From: Clostridia bacterium
GTDB lineage: Bacteria; Bacillota; Clostridia; Oscillospirales; Acutalibacteraceae
Direction of reading: 5' to 3'
DNA: 35,072 bases
Assembly (NCBI GenBank): GCA_017380615.1
Contig: JAFODQ010000082.1
Location: forward strand, 1 to 35,072
In this document: in pieces, positions 1-7,887 of the stretch
Position numbering within the stretch: the stretch's first letter is position 1
How the letters are laid out: each line of letters begins with the position of its first letter
Position numbers and translations under genes: made by a program
Notes under the pieces: generated by a model
Database searches by the model: none
Told to the model about the DNA's origin: nothing
The model's input: only the letters and a program-made list of their open reading frames with translations

Positions 1-2
1 GC

Positions 3-326
3 ACGGTTATTAAAGATGAGACAGACCCTGTATCGGGAAATAGAAGGGTGATATATACAGACGGTAATTTTCGGTGGTGTATAGAGTTTGTTAGGCATAC
101 AACACCGGAAAGAGAACTGTATGCTGAGGTTACTCGTCAATTGGATAAAGATTGGAAAATGCCCAATACAGGATCTATAAGGCTTTATGGAAAAGAAAAT
201 GGTGGGTATTATGATATCCATATATATGACGCAGTAATTTCTGGACTTGTGGACATTTCGTTCCTCTCCCAATTCGGTATCACGCCCTATGACGGCAACG
301 AGCCGACTCCTGAAGCCATTGGCTAA
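3..326 (+). CDS. C-terminal part of an unrecognised protein (5' cut by window edge)
   Basis: The reading frame is open from the first bases of the window to a TAA at 324-326, so this is the last ~107 residues of a longer protein. An internal GTG at 48 could act as a start, but no ribosome binding site precedes it and the frame runs on upstream. The visible part is soluble, rich in Tyr, Gly and Asp (for example IYTDGNFRW and GSIRLYGKENGGYYDIHIYD), with no membrane segment or signal peptide. I do not recognise the family. A C-terminal domain of a larger secreted or effector-like protein is possible but unsupported. It ends just before a GC-rich hairpin and a truncated chromate transporter, so its link to the rest of the window is uncertain. 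Confidence 0.5.
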   Translation, partial: TVIKDETDPVSGNRRVIYTDGNFRWCIEFVRHTTPERELYAEVTRQLDKDWKMPNTGSIRLYGKENGGYYDIHIYDAVISGLVDISFLSQFGITPYDGNEPTPEAIG

Positions 327-341
327 ATAACAACACCACAT

Positions 342-367
342 CCCGGCGGGGCAGCCGCCCCACCGGG
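342..367. repeat. GC-rich hairpin at a probable junction
   Basis: An 11-base stem with one C/A mismatch (342-352 with 357-367) closes a four-base loop. It is much more GC-rich than its surroundings. No T-run follows on the + strand, so it is not a classical terminator. It lies between the end of the unrecognised gene and the broken start of the chromate transporter. Confidence 0.6.
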
Positions 368-394
368 GATACGGCACTAACCCTGTAATATGCA

Positions 395-802
395 ATGTTC
401 GCAATAAACATTGCAACCTATGTGGGTATGGAGACCGGTGGCTTTTTCGGTGCTGTGTGTGCAACCCTTGGCGTTGTTGTGCCGTCCTTTGTTATTATTC
501 TCATTGTTGCAAGGATTTATAAGCAATTTCAGGAAAGCAGAATTGTAAAGGGATGCATGTCGGGTCTTCGCCCTACTGTTATCGGTCTTATCGGTGCTGC
601 TGTGCTGACAATCGGAAAAACAGTATTTTTCCCGAATGGATTTGCAATCACAAGCATAAGCGTTTATAACATTATTGTTTCACTTATTATATCTATTCTT
701 GGAATTCTTCTTATCTTCAAAAAGAAGGTTCATCCCATTGTTCTCATAATTGTGTCTGCAGCATTAGGAATTGCAGCAGGCTATTTAGGAAAGTTATTTT
801 AA
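395..802 (+). pseudogene. 5'-truncated chromate transporter, ChrA short-chain family
   Basis: The translation matches the C-terminal two thirds of short-chain ChrA (PF02417) proteins: it begins at the conserved segment after the first helices (FAINIATYVG, where family members usually read near PIAINxATFVG), followed by GAVCATLGVVVPSF and three or four hydrophobic helices ending in a Gly/Ala-rich C-terminus. Short ChrA proteins are usually about 185-200 residues. Here only ~135 remain, and an in-frame TAA at 386-388 blocks extension, so roughly the first 50-60 residues are missing. ChrA short proteins generally work as a pair of half-transporters; no partner is visible. No plausible ribosome binding site precedes the ATG at 395. 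I read this as a gene remnant at a rearrangement or contig join. Confidence 0.75.
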
Positions 803-825
803 TCCTCTATTTTTAAAGAAAAGAG

Positions 826-2928
826 TTGATTGGTATAAAAACCGTAACAGATTACTTCGGCTGCGACGTTTTCTCGGAAGCTGTAATGAAGGAAAGATTG
901 CCTGAAGATGTGTATGCTGAATTTCAGCGCACATTGCAGACAGGACACCGTCTCAATATTGATGTTGCAAACATCATTGCAAATGCAATGAAGGATTGGG
1001 CAATTGAGAAGGGTGCCACACACTATACTCACTGGTTTCAGCCTCTTACAGGTATAACCGCTGAGAAGCACGATAGCTTTATCACCTCCAAGAGGGATGG
1101 CAGAGTTATCATGGAGTTCTCCGGTAAGGAGCTTATTCAGGGTGAGCCTGATGCATCGTCCTTTCCTTCAGGTGGCCTTCGCGCAACCTTTGAAGCACGT
1201 GGCTATACAGCATGGGACCCAACATCCTTTGCGTTTATTAAAAACAGTGTTCTTTGTATCCCCACAGCCTTCTGCTCCTATGGTGGTGAGGCGCTTGACA
1301 AGAAGACTCCTCTTCTTCGTTCAATGGAAGCGATCAATAAGCAGACACTGAGAATCCTCAGGCTTTTCGGTCACGATGATGTTGTGGCTGTAAAGACAAC
1401 AGTTGGTCCCGAGCAGGAGTATTTCCTTGTGGACAAGGATGTTTTCAATAAGCGAAAAGACCTTATTTACACAGGCAGAACTCTTTTCGGTGCAATGCCT
1501 CCAAAGGGTCAGGAGCTTGACGACCACTATTTCGGGGCGATCAAGCCACGAGTTCAGGCATTTATGAAATCTGTTGATGAAGAGCTTTGGAGACTTGGCG
1601 TGCTTGCAAAGACAGAGCATAACGAGGCTGCTCCTGCACAGCACGAGCTGGCACCAATCTTCACAACAACAAACATTGCAACTGACCATAACCAGATTAC
1701 AATGGAGGTTATGCAGAAGTGTGCCAAGGAGCACGGAATGGTGTGTCTCCTTCATGAAAAACCATTTGCAGGTGTTAACGGTAGTGGTAAGCACAACAAC
1801 TGGTCCATTTCAACAAGCACAGGAGCAAACCTTCTTGAGCCCGGCGAAACCCCTGCCGAAAATGCACAGTTCCTTTTGTTCCTCTGTGCTGTTATCAAGG
1901 CTGTTGATGATTATCAGGATCTTTTGAGAATTTCCATTGCATCTGCAGGCAATGACCACCGTCTCGGTGCACAGGAAGCCCCACCTGCAATTGTTTCAAT
2001 GTTCCTTGGTGAGGAGCTTACATCTATTCTTGAAGCCATTGAGCACGATGAAGATATTGATAACAAGGAGAAGGAGCTTCTTAAGGTTGGTGTTCATGTT
2101 CTTCCGAGATTCCCTAAGGATACCACAGACAGAAACAGAACATCTCCATTTGCGTTTACAGGTAATAAGTTTGAGTTCCGTATGCTTGGTTCTTCTGCAT
2201 CTGTTGCAGGACCAAACACCACTCTCAACACAGCTGTTGCTGAGGTGCTTTCTCAGTTTGCAGATGAGCTTGAGGGCAAAGAGGATTTCGAGGGTGCACT
2301 TCACCAGCTCATTAAGAGAGTGATTAAAAATCACAAGAGAATTATCTTCAATGGTAACGGTTATGATGATGCCTGGGTGGAAGAGGCAGAGAAGAGAGGT
2401 CTTCTCAACCTTGTGTCAACCCCTGATTGCTTACCATATATGCTTCACGATAAGAATATTTCACTTTACGAGAAGCACAAGGTTTACAGTGAGACTGAAA
2501 TCAAAGCTCATTACGAAATCAAAAATGAGAAATATTGCAAGTATCTTAATATTGAAGTGCTTACAATGATTGATATGGCTAAGAAGGATATCCTTCCTTG
2601 TGTGAGCAGAAACATTCACGAGCTTGCAGATACAGTTATTGCAAAAAGAAGTGTTTCTTCAACAATAAATGTATCATACGAGGAAGAGCTTGTTGAAACA
2701 CTTTCAAGGATTTCTGCAAAGGTGTTCCAGGATGTGAAGAATCTTGAATATCTTTCACAGGAGGTAAAGAGCATTGAAGAAAGTGATGCAGCTGCCTGCT
2801 TCTACAAGCACAATATTATCCCTGTTATGGAATCCATGAGAGATTCTGTGGATTTAATGGAAACACTTTGCTCTTCAGAGCACTGGTGCTATCCTTCATA
2901 CGGTGAGCTGCTTTTCAGTGTGAGATAA
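826..2928 (+). CDS. glnN: Glutamine synthetase type III
   Basis: This enzyme makes glutamine from glutamate, ammonia and ATP, the main cytoplasmic ammonia-assimilation step. The 700-residue length fits the large GSIII class rather than the ~450-residue GSI. Visible signatures are [14 protein letters not shown] (113-126), the metal/glutamate-site GPEQEYF (194-200), the GSIII hallmark [13 protein letters not shown] (265-277), [16 protein letters not shown] (312-327) and [17 protein letters not shown]. The only start codon before the conserved N-terminus is TTG at 826, preceded by a weak AAAGAAAAGAG. An ATA at 835 sits where family members would begin, and the next ATG (886) would cut conserved residues. 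The gene begins 24 bases after the broken chromate transporter, and no promoter is evident there. A strong bidirectional terminator follows. Confidence 0.93.
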   Translation: MIGIKTVTDYFGCDVFSEAVMKERLPEDVYAEFQRTLQTGHRLNIDVANIIANAMKDWAIEKGATHYTHWFQPLTGITAEKHDSFITSKRDGRVIMEFSGKELIQGEPDASSFPSGGLRATFEARGYTAWDPTSFAFIKNSVLCIPTAFCSYGGEALDKKTPLLRSMEAINKQTLRILRLFGHDDVVAVKTTVGPEQEYFLVDKDVFNKRKDLIYTGRTLFGAMPPKGQELDDHYFGAIKPRVQAFMKSVDEELWRLGVLAKTEHNEAAPAQHELAPIFTTTNIATDHNQITMEVMQKCAKEHGMVCLLHEKPFAGVNGSGKHNNWSISTSTGANLLEPGETPAENAQFLLFLCAVIKAVDDYQDLLRISIASAGNDHRLGAQEAPPAIVSMFLGEELTSILEAIEHDEDIDNKEKELLKVGVHVLPRFPKDTTDRNRTSPFAFTGNKFEFRMLGSSASVAGPNTTLNTAVAEVLSQFADELEGKEDFEGALHQLIKRVIKNHKRIIFNGNGYDDAWVEEAEKRGLLNLVSTPDCLPYMLHDKNISLYEKHKVYSETEIKAHYEIKNEKYCKYLNIEVLTMIDMAKKDILPCVSRNIHELADTVIAKRSVSSTINVSYEEELVETLSRISAKVFQDVKNLEYLSQEVKSIEESDAAACFYKHNIIPVMESMRDSVDLMETLCSSEHWCYPSYGELLFSVR

Positions 2929-2945
2929 GTTATTCCGAAATGAAT

Positions 2946-2986
2946 AAGACACTGTCAACGATTTGTTGGCAGTGTCTTTTGTTTTA
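2946..2986. terminator. Bidirectional rho-independent terminator
   Basis: A 14-bp stem with one G-T pair (2946-2959 with 2965-2978) and a five-base loop is followed on the + strand by a T-rich run (2977-2985) and preceded by A-rich bases. It lies between the convergent glutamine synthetase and hflX genes and probably ends both transcripts. Confidence 0.85.
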
Positions 2987-4228
2987 TTGTATATATTCTT
3001 CATATTTCTCAAGAATGAATATTTCAGCTGTAATGTCAAGAAGTAAGCCTTCAGCTGTGTATTCCTCGCTATGCACAACACCTGTTTTGCGAAGCTCTGC
3101 TGCAACAGCACCCATTGAGAAGGGCAGAAGAATTTTAACCCTCTTTCTTGTGGGTGGGAGAGCTTCGTTGATTTTCTTGAGAAGCTCATCAAGGCCTTCG
3201 CCTGTTTTTGCAGATATGCGTACACAGTTTCCTATAAGTGGAATCTGTATATCATTTGCAAGGTCACATTTGTTGAGAACTGTTATAATTGGCTTGTCAT
3301 TGCAGCCAAGCTCCTCAAGAAGCTCATTTGTAACTCTGAAATGCTCTGCACATTCATCGCTTGATGCGTCACAAATATTGAGAATAACATTTGCATCCAC
3401 AGCCTCATCAAGTGTGGACTTGAAAGCCTCAACAAGCTTGTGGGGAAGGCGTCTTATAAAGCCAACGGTGTCAATGAGCTGCACGGTGCTTCCGTCGGGA
3501 AGGGTGAGTGCTCTTGCAGTGGGATCAAGTGTCGCAAACAGCTTGTTTTCAGCAAGCACGCCTGCATCGGTAAGAGTATTCATTATGGTGGATTTACCTG
3601 CGTTTGTGTAACCCACAAGTGCAACGGTGATAACGCCATCCTTCTTTCTTCTTTCACGGTGGCGTGTTCTGCGTTCATCCAGTGCCTTCAGGTCCTCTGT
3701 GAGAGCAGCAATCTGACGACGGATGTGTCTTTTATCTGTTTCAAGCTTTGTTTCACCGGGTCCTCTTGTGCCGATACCACCACCAAGCCTTGACATGGAG
3801 GCACCCTTACCACCGAGACGAGGAAGAGCATATTTAAGCTGAGCAAGCTCAACCTGCAACTTGCCCTCGCCTGACAGTGCTCTTTGTGCGAAGATGTCAA
3901 GAATGAGAGTTGTTCTGTCAATGACACGAGTGTCCGTTGCTGTTTCAATGTTTCTTTGCTGTGCAGGGGAAAGCTCACCATCGATAATAACAAGGTCCGG
4001 CTTTTCTGCATCGCAATATTCTGCAAGCTCATCAAGCTTGCCTCTGCCAAGATATGTGCCCGGTTCGGGAGCTTCTCTCTTCTGTGTCATTTCACAGATA
4101 ACATCGGCACCCGCAGTGCGTGCAAGCTCGGTTAATTCTGCAAGTGATGAATCAACATCGAATTCACCTGTGTCCACAGATACAAGGACAGCTCTTTCCT
4201 GCTCAATTTTATTTTCGTAAAAGTCCAT
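2984..4228 (-). CDS. hflX: GTPase HflX
   Basis: HflX is a ribosome-associated GTPase that splits or rescues stalled 70S ribosomes under stress. The 414-residue protein has the N-terminal HflX domain with TYLGRGKLDEL (58-68), a basic coiled-coil linker containing RRTRHRERRKKD (186-197) and a complete G domain: G1 GYTNAGKS (206-213), G3 DTVGF (253-257), G4 NKCD (319-322) and G5 SAKTGEG (339-345). The ATG is preceded by AAGGGTGAATT. It starts 24 bases after the secreted phosphatase-family gene on the same strand, so the two are probably co-transcribed. Length and motifs are normal. Confidence 0.94.
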   Translation of the reverse strand: MDFYENKIEQERAVLVSVDTGEFDVDSSLAELTELARTAGADVICEMTQKREAPEPGTYLGRGKLDELAEYCDAEKPDLVIIDGELSPAQQRNIETATDTRVIDRTTLILDIFAQRALSGEGKLQVELAQLKYALPRLGGKGASMSRLGGGIGTRGPGETKLETDKRHIRRQIAALTEDLKALDERRTRHRERRKKDGVITVALVGYTNAGKSTIMNTLTDAGVLAENKLFATLDPTARALTLPDGSTVQLIDTVGFIRRLPHKLVEAFKSTLDEAVDANVILNICDASSDECAEHFRVTNELLEELGCNDKPIITVLNKCDLANDIQIPLIGNCVRISAKTGEGLDELLKKINEALPPTRKRVKILLPFSMGAVAAELRKTGVVHSEEYTAEGLLLDITAEIFILEKYEEYIQ

Positions 4229-4252
4229 AATTCACCCTTGATAAAAAGTAAT

Positions 4253-5152
4253 TTAATTGATTATATCATTTTCTTGTTCCGGTTGCAACAACACATCTGC
4301 AAAAATCGGATAGTGGTCGCTTATTACATTGAGCCGGGGCAGAGAAAGAAGATTATAGCTGTGCACAGTCACATCATCTGTGCAGAGAATATAATCGTTT
4401 ATAGGCGCACGGATTGTTTTATCCTCACCGTAGGTTTTGTTTAGTGCAATATAACGTGCATTTTCAAGGTGAAGGGAAAGATATTTATACACAGCTGATG
4501 TGTTTTCGTCACCCTCTTTGGAATTAAGATCACCTATAAGAAAGAGAGGATATGGATTTTTTTCTCTTATGCTTTTTATGAATTCCACAAGCTCTGTTGC
4601 CTGGTTGAGCGGAAACTTTTCATTCTTTTCCTGCAGACTAAGGTGAGTGTTTATAATAATGAATTTATTTTCTGTGACTTTATGTGAGAAAATACACCAG
4701 GTAAAGCATCTGAGCCTTGAATCATAAGAATATCTGAAGGCCTGTGTGCCCGATTTGAGCAGGGTAAGTGTTTCCGGGTTGAAAAGAAGAGTTGTCATAG
4801 AGCCTGAAAGCATATACCTTGCAGGAGTTGTGAAGCGTAATGGAATTGGTGAATTGCATATGCTTTTGTGCCAACCTCTGCTTGCCTCCTGCAGACCCAG
4901 AATGTCCGGCTGTGTTTCTTTTAAAATGCCTTGCAGCTGTTCCTCTCTGCTTTGTGCATCAAATCCGTCAAAGCCGATTCCATCGGAAAGTATGTTATAG
5001 CTCATTATTCTCACACTGTCAGGCGTTTTAGGAAAAAGGAAAGAAGCTGTACCTTCAGTGGGTGAGTCACTGTTTGTTGTTTTTAATGATAGGGGATTTA
5101 TAAAAACGAGTGCAAGTAAAATACACAAGCTTGAAATAACATATTTTTTCAT
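4253..5152 (-). CDS. Secreted endonuclease/exonuclease/phosphatase-family protein
   Basis: I start at the ATG at 5152 because it opens a typical signal peptide or membrane anchor (MKKYVISSLCILLALVFINP, residues 1-20). The frame runs further upstream, but that stretch is the reverse of the neighbouring ABC gene. The 299-residue product has the EEP fold pattern: N53 in SYNIL, E89 in LQEAS, H170 in INTHLS, D208/N210 in GDLN, D253 in INDY and D279-H280 in SDHYP. All expected metal-binding and catalytic residues are present, so it is likely an active Mg-dependent phosphoesterase outside the cell membrane. The substrate (nucleic acid, phospholipid or sugar phosphate) cannot be told. The upstream terminator (5182-5216) and a palindrome touching the start codon suggest separate regulation. 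Confidence 0.85.
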   Translation of the reverse strand: MKKYVISSLCILLALVFINPLSLKTTNSDSPTEGTASFLFPKTPDSVRIMSYNILSDGIGFDGFDAQSREEQLQGILKETQPDILGLQEASRGWHKSICNSPIPLRFTTPARYMLSGSMTTLLFNPETLTLLKSGTQAFRYSYDSRLRCFTWCIFSHKVTENKFIIINTHLSLQEKNEKFPLNQATELVEFIKSIREKNPYPLFLIGDLNSKEGDENTSAVYKYLSLHLENARYIALNKTYGEDKTIRAPINDYILCTDDVTVHSYNLLSLPRLNVISDHYPIFADVLLQPEQENDIIN

Positions 5153-5165
5153 ACTATGATAGTAT
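5151..5165. promoter_or_regulatory. Perfect 15-base palindrome touching the start codon
   Basis: ATACTAT-G-ATAGTAT is a perfect 7+7 inverted repeat around one base, immediately 5' of and overlapping the ATG (5150-5152) of the minus-strand phosphatase-family gene. It could be an operator or an RNA structure between ribosome binding site and start. Function is inferred only from position. Confidence 0.35.
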
Positions 5166-5181
5166 TTCTCGGAGCAAAATA

Positions 5182-5216
5182 AAAATGCGATAAGAAAAAT
5201 TTTCTTATCGCATTTT
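5182..5216 (-). terminator. Rho-independent terminator of the ABC operon
   Basis: A near-perfect stem of about 16 bp (AAAATGCGATAAGAAAA against TTTTCTTATCGCATTTT) is followed on the minus strand by a TTTTTATTTT run. It lies a few bases after the stop of the second ABC exporter. Confidence 0.85.
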
Positions 5217-5219
5217 GTT

Positions 5220-7379
5220 TTATTGCTTGAGAGCGTGAGTCTGACGTTGCGCAGTGACAAGGTTTGCATAAATGCCACCTTGGTCAATGAGCTCCTGATG
5301 TGTGCCGTGCTCTGCAATTTTGCCCTTCTCAATAACAATGAGTCTGTCAGCATTTTTAAGTGTAGCAAGACGGTGGGCGATGGCAATTGTTGTTCTTCCT
5401 TCAATAAGACGGGAAAGAGCTTCCTGGATTTTAATTTCTGTTTCAGGGTCAAGTGAGCTTGTGGCTTCATCAAGAATAAGAATTCTTGGGTTTTTAAGAA
5501 TTGCACGGGCAATGCTTATTCTCTGCCTTTCGCCACCTGAAAGAGAATGACCGTTTTCGCCGATCGGCGTATTATATCCGTCAGGGAGCTTTGCTATGAA
5601 TTCGTGGGCATTTGCTGCTTTTGCTGCTGATATGATTTCATCCGGTGAAGCATTCGGCTTTGCGTAGGCAATGTTGTCATAAATTGAGCCGGAGAAAAGA
5701 TATGTTTCCTGGAAAACAACACCAATATTATCACGCAGGGTTTTCTGTGTGATGTCTTTAATATCCACATCACCTATTGTGATTCTGCCGAGGCCCGGAT
5801 CATAAAGTCTCATACACAGATTTATAACGGTTGATTTTCCTGCACCCGAGTGTCCGACAAGGCCTACCATTTCACCTGATTTGATTGTGAAATCCACACC
5901 CTTGAGCACAGGCTCATAGGATTTGTATCCGAAGGTGACATTTTCAAATCTTATGTCACCTGCAGGGTCAAAGTGAGTGGTGGAATCCTCTGCCTTCTCT
6001 GAATTGTCTTCATCGAGAATTTCATATATCTTAACAAGGCTTGTGGTACAGTCTGCAAGGCGGCGAGGGAAGAAGGAAAGCCACCTGAGAGGTGCATAAA
6101 GATATGCAAGATAAAGGTTGAAGCGAGTGAGCTCACCTAAGGTGAGCTTGTTATTGAGCACCATAACACCACCGATGATAAGCACAAGGAATTCACCGAT
6201 TGTGATAAAGTTGCCGATAAGTGGGTAGGTTACAGCCCAATATTTTTCGTTTGAAGCACAAACCTGTGCGAGCTTCTCTGAAATGCCGGAGAATTTCTTT
6301 ATTTCTCCTTCCTCGTTACCGAAGGACTTAACAACACGGATTCCGTTGATGATATCGTGAAGAATAGAGGTGGATTTCGAGTTTATTCTCCACTGCTTGT
6401 GATAACGCTTGTGGGTTGCGTGGTTGAATTTTCTCATCATCACCACTGCGATAGGAATTGGAAGAAGCACCACGAGTGTGAGCATAACGTTGGTTTTGAA
6501 AAGTATGATGAGAATAACTGTGAAAACAATTATCTGCTCAATGAGATACTTTCCCTGCTCGTTAAAGAAGCTCTTTACTCTTTCTGTGTCGGATGTAACT
6601 CTGTGAATGAGGCTTCCCGTGGGCTGTCTTGACATTGTGGTGAGAGAAAGCTCCTGAATTTTAGCATAAAGAAGCTCTCGGAGGTCCCGTGAAAAGCTTG
6701 AACCGATTCTGTTGGAAATTCTGTTGCTGAAAATCACGATTACACGGGAAACTACATAAAGCGCTATCATTATTCCCGCGATGGCAGTAATGCCCTGCGC
6801 TCTTGAATTGAAGTATGGTGTGGCTCCATCTGCCGGTACAAGATAATTATCAATGAGAATTGAGTTGAAATAGGGCATAATGGCAGTGAGTGTGTTTGCA
6901 AGTGCCATAAGAATGCCTGTGAAAATCAGTGTTTTTGAATAAGGCTTGAAATACCTGAAGGCGCGGGAAAAAACATAGTTTTTCTTAACACAGAACATAC
7001 AGATGTTCATGCCCTTGAGATAGTGTCTGTGGCATTTGGGACAGATTGGTAAATCATCTGTGTTGATATCAAGAACTTCACCTGTTTCAATAAGGTGATT
7101 GATAACCTTACAGAATTCGCCAATTTCACCAACACAGCTCATGGAGAAGCGACAGACAGTTACATTTTCACTGCCGTCTGCAGCACCACCGTGGGGCTTG
7201 AGCTCCAGCTTACCACAGCCCACATCTGTGTATTGCACGGCCTCTTCAAACTGGTTGATATTGAATTTTTCTTCCTTGTCACCAATGCACTTGGTGATAA
7301 TACCATCCTCCAGAGATAGTGTACCATCAAGGTAAATGCCTTGGTCGGATATGTCAAAGTGAGCAATAATTTTTTTCAT
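5220..7379 (-). CDS. ABC exporter half-transporter with N-terminal zinc ribbon (second subunit)
   Basis: A 719-residue ABC half-exporter. The first ~110 residues are an uncharacterised domain, then a four-Cys zinc ribbon (C113, C116, C127, C130), a six-helix transmembrane domain (about 145-440) and a nucleotide-binding domain: Walker A GLVGHSGAGKST (506-517), signature LSGGERQ (613-619), Walker B ILILDE (633-638), H-loop His669. The start is the ATG at 7379, one base after the DUF1854 stop (TGATATG), so translation is probably coupled; an upstream in-frame start would lie inside that gene. With the ABC gene at 7874 it probably forms a heterodimer. Both partners keep the catalytic Glu after Walker B, so both ATP sites may be active. 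The substrate is unknown. Confidence 0.88.
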   Translation of the reverse strand: MKKIIAHFDISDQGIYLDGTLSLEDGIITKCIGDKEEKFNINQFEEAVQYTDVGCGKLELKPHGGAADGSENVTVCRFSMSCVGEIGEFCKVINHLIETGEVLDINTDDLPICPKCHRHYLKGMNICMFCVKKNYVFSRAFRYFKPYSKTLIFTGILMALANTLTAIMPYFNSILIDNYLVPADGATPYFNSRAQGITAIAGIMIALYVVSRVIVIFSNRISNRIGSSFSRDLRELLYAKIQELSLTTMSRQPTGSLIHRVTSDTERVKSFFNEQGKYLIEQIIVFTVILIILFKTNVMLTLVVLLPIPIAVVMMRKFNHATHKRYHKQWRINSKSTSILHDIINGIRVVKSFGNEEGEIKKFSGISEKLAQVCASNEKYWAVTYPLIGNFITIGEFLVLIIGGVMVLNNKLTLGELTRFNLYLAYLYAPLRWLSFFPRRLADCTTSLVKIYEILDEDNSEKAEDSTTHFDPAGDIRFENVTFGYKSYEPVLKGVDFTIKSGEMVGLVGHSGAGKSTVINLCMRLYDPGLGRITIGDVDIKDITQKTLRDNIGVVFQETYLFSGSIYDNIAYAKPNASPDEIISAAKAANAHEFIAKLPDGYNTPIGENGHSLSGGERQRISIARAILKNPRILILDEATSSLDPETEIKIQEALSRLIEGRTTIAIAHRLATLKNADRLIVIEKGKIAEHGTHQELIDQGGIYANLVTAQRQTHALKQ

Positions 7380-7380
7380 A

Positions 7381-7887
7381 TCAATACAAATAAGGCTCCA
7401 ATAATCTTTTACTTTTTTCTTCAATGGCGTTGTAGTCGGGGATGATATATCTGTTTCCGTCCATATCAAAAATAAGAAGAGTGTTTTCTGATGCGTAACG
7501 AATGTTTGAGGTGATGTCTCTGACGGTGAATTTCTTCACCTTGCCATCAATAATTGTTTCGAAATAGAAGTGTCCCATTCTTTCTTTGATGCTTTTAACA
7601 TTTTCCACAGTGGGACAGTAGTAGCGTGTTTCAAGCTCCTTTGTGCAAGCCTTATGAGATTCCTCGTCAAGCTCTGTAAGGGTGAGAAGAATTCCTATTT
7701 CATTATCCTCGATGTCGTGAACACAGATGTAATCCTCCTTGAGTGAGAACGGGTAGGCTCTTATGAGCTTTACTCTGCCCTTATCTTTACCATCAAGTGT
7801 CATTACGAGGAAATTGTTTTTGTTGTAGCTGAAGCTGCACACAGCCGGGTTGAGAAACTCGATTGTCAGCTGATTAGTCTTGTTCAT
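7381..7887 (-). CDS. DUF1854 domain protein of an ABC export module
   Basis: A small soluble protein of 168 residues with no signal peptide or membrane helix. It matches the DUF1854 pattern: IRAYPFSLKEDYICVHD, then IGILLTLTELDEESHKACTKEL, a YYCP segment and the C-terminal IFDMDGNRYIIPDYN...LLEPYLY. DUF1854 proteins are known next to ABC exporters, where they are suspected to be accessory subunits; their biochemical role is not established. Its ATG overlaps the end of the upstream ABC gene by 14 bases and its stop is one base before the next ABC gene, so the three form one translationally coupled operon and probably act together. Confidence 0.8.
   Translation of the reverse strand: MNKTNQLTIEFLNPAVCSFSYNKNNFLVMTLDGKDKGRVKLIRAYPFSLKEDYICVHDIEDNEIGILLTLTELDEESHKACTKELETRYYCPTVENVKSIKERMGHFYFETIIDGKVKKFTVRDITSNIRYASENTLLIFDMDGNRYIIPDYNAIEEKSKRLLEPYLY

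Noticed and set aside
1321..1794. Long open frame antisense to glutamine synthetase
   Set aside because: A shadow of a conserved coding sequence; Cys-rich artefact without start signal or known domain.
3440..4220. Several + strand open frames over hflX
   Set aside because: All lie opposite a well-conserved GTPase and show low-complexity Ser/Ala composition typical of shadows.
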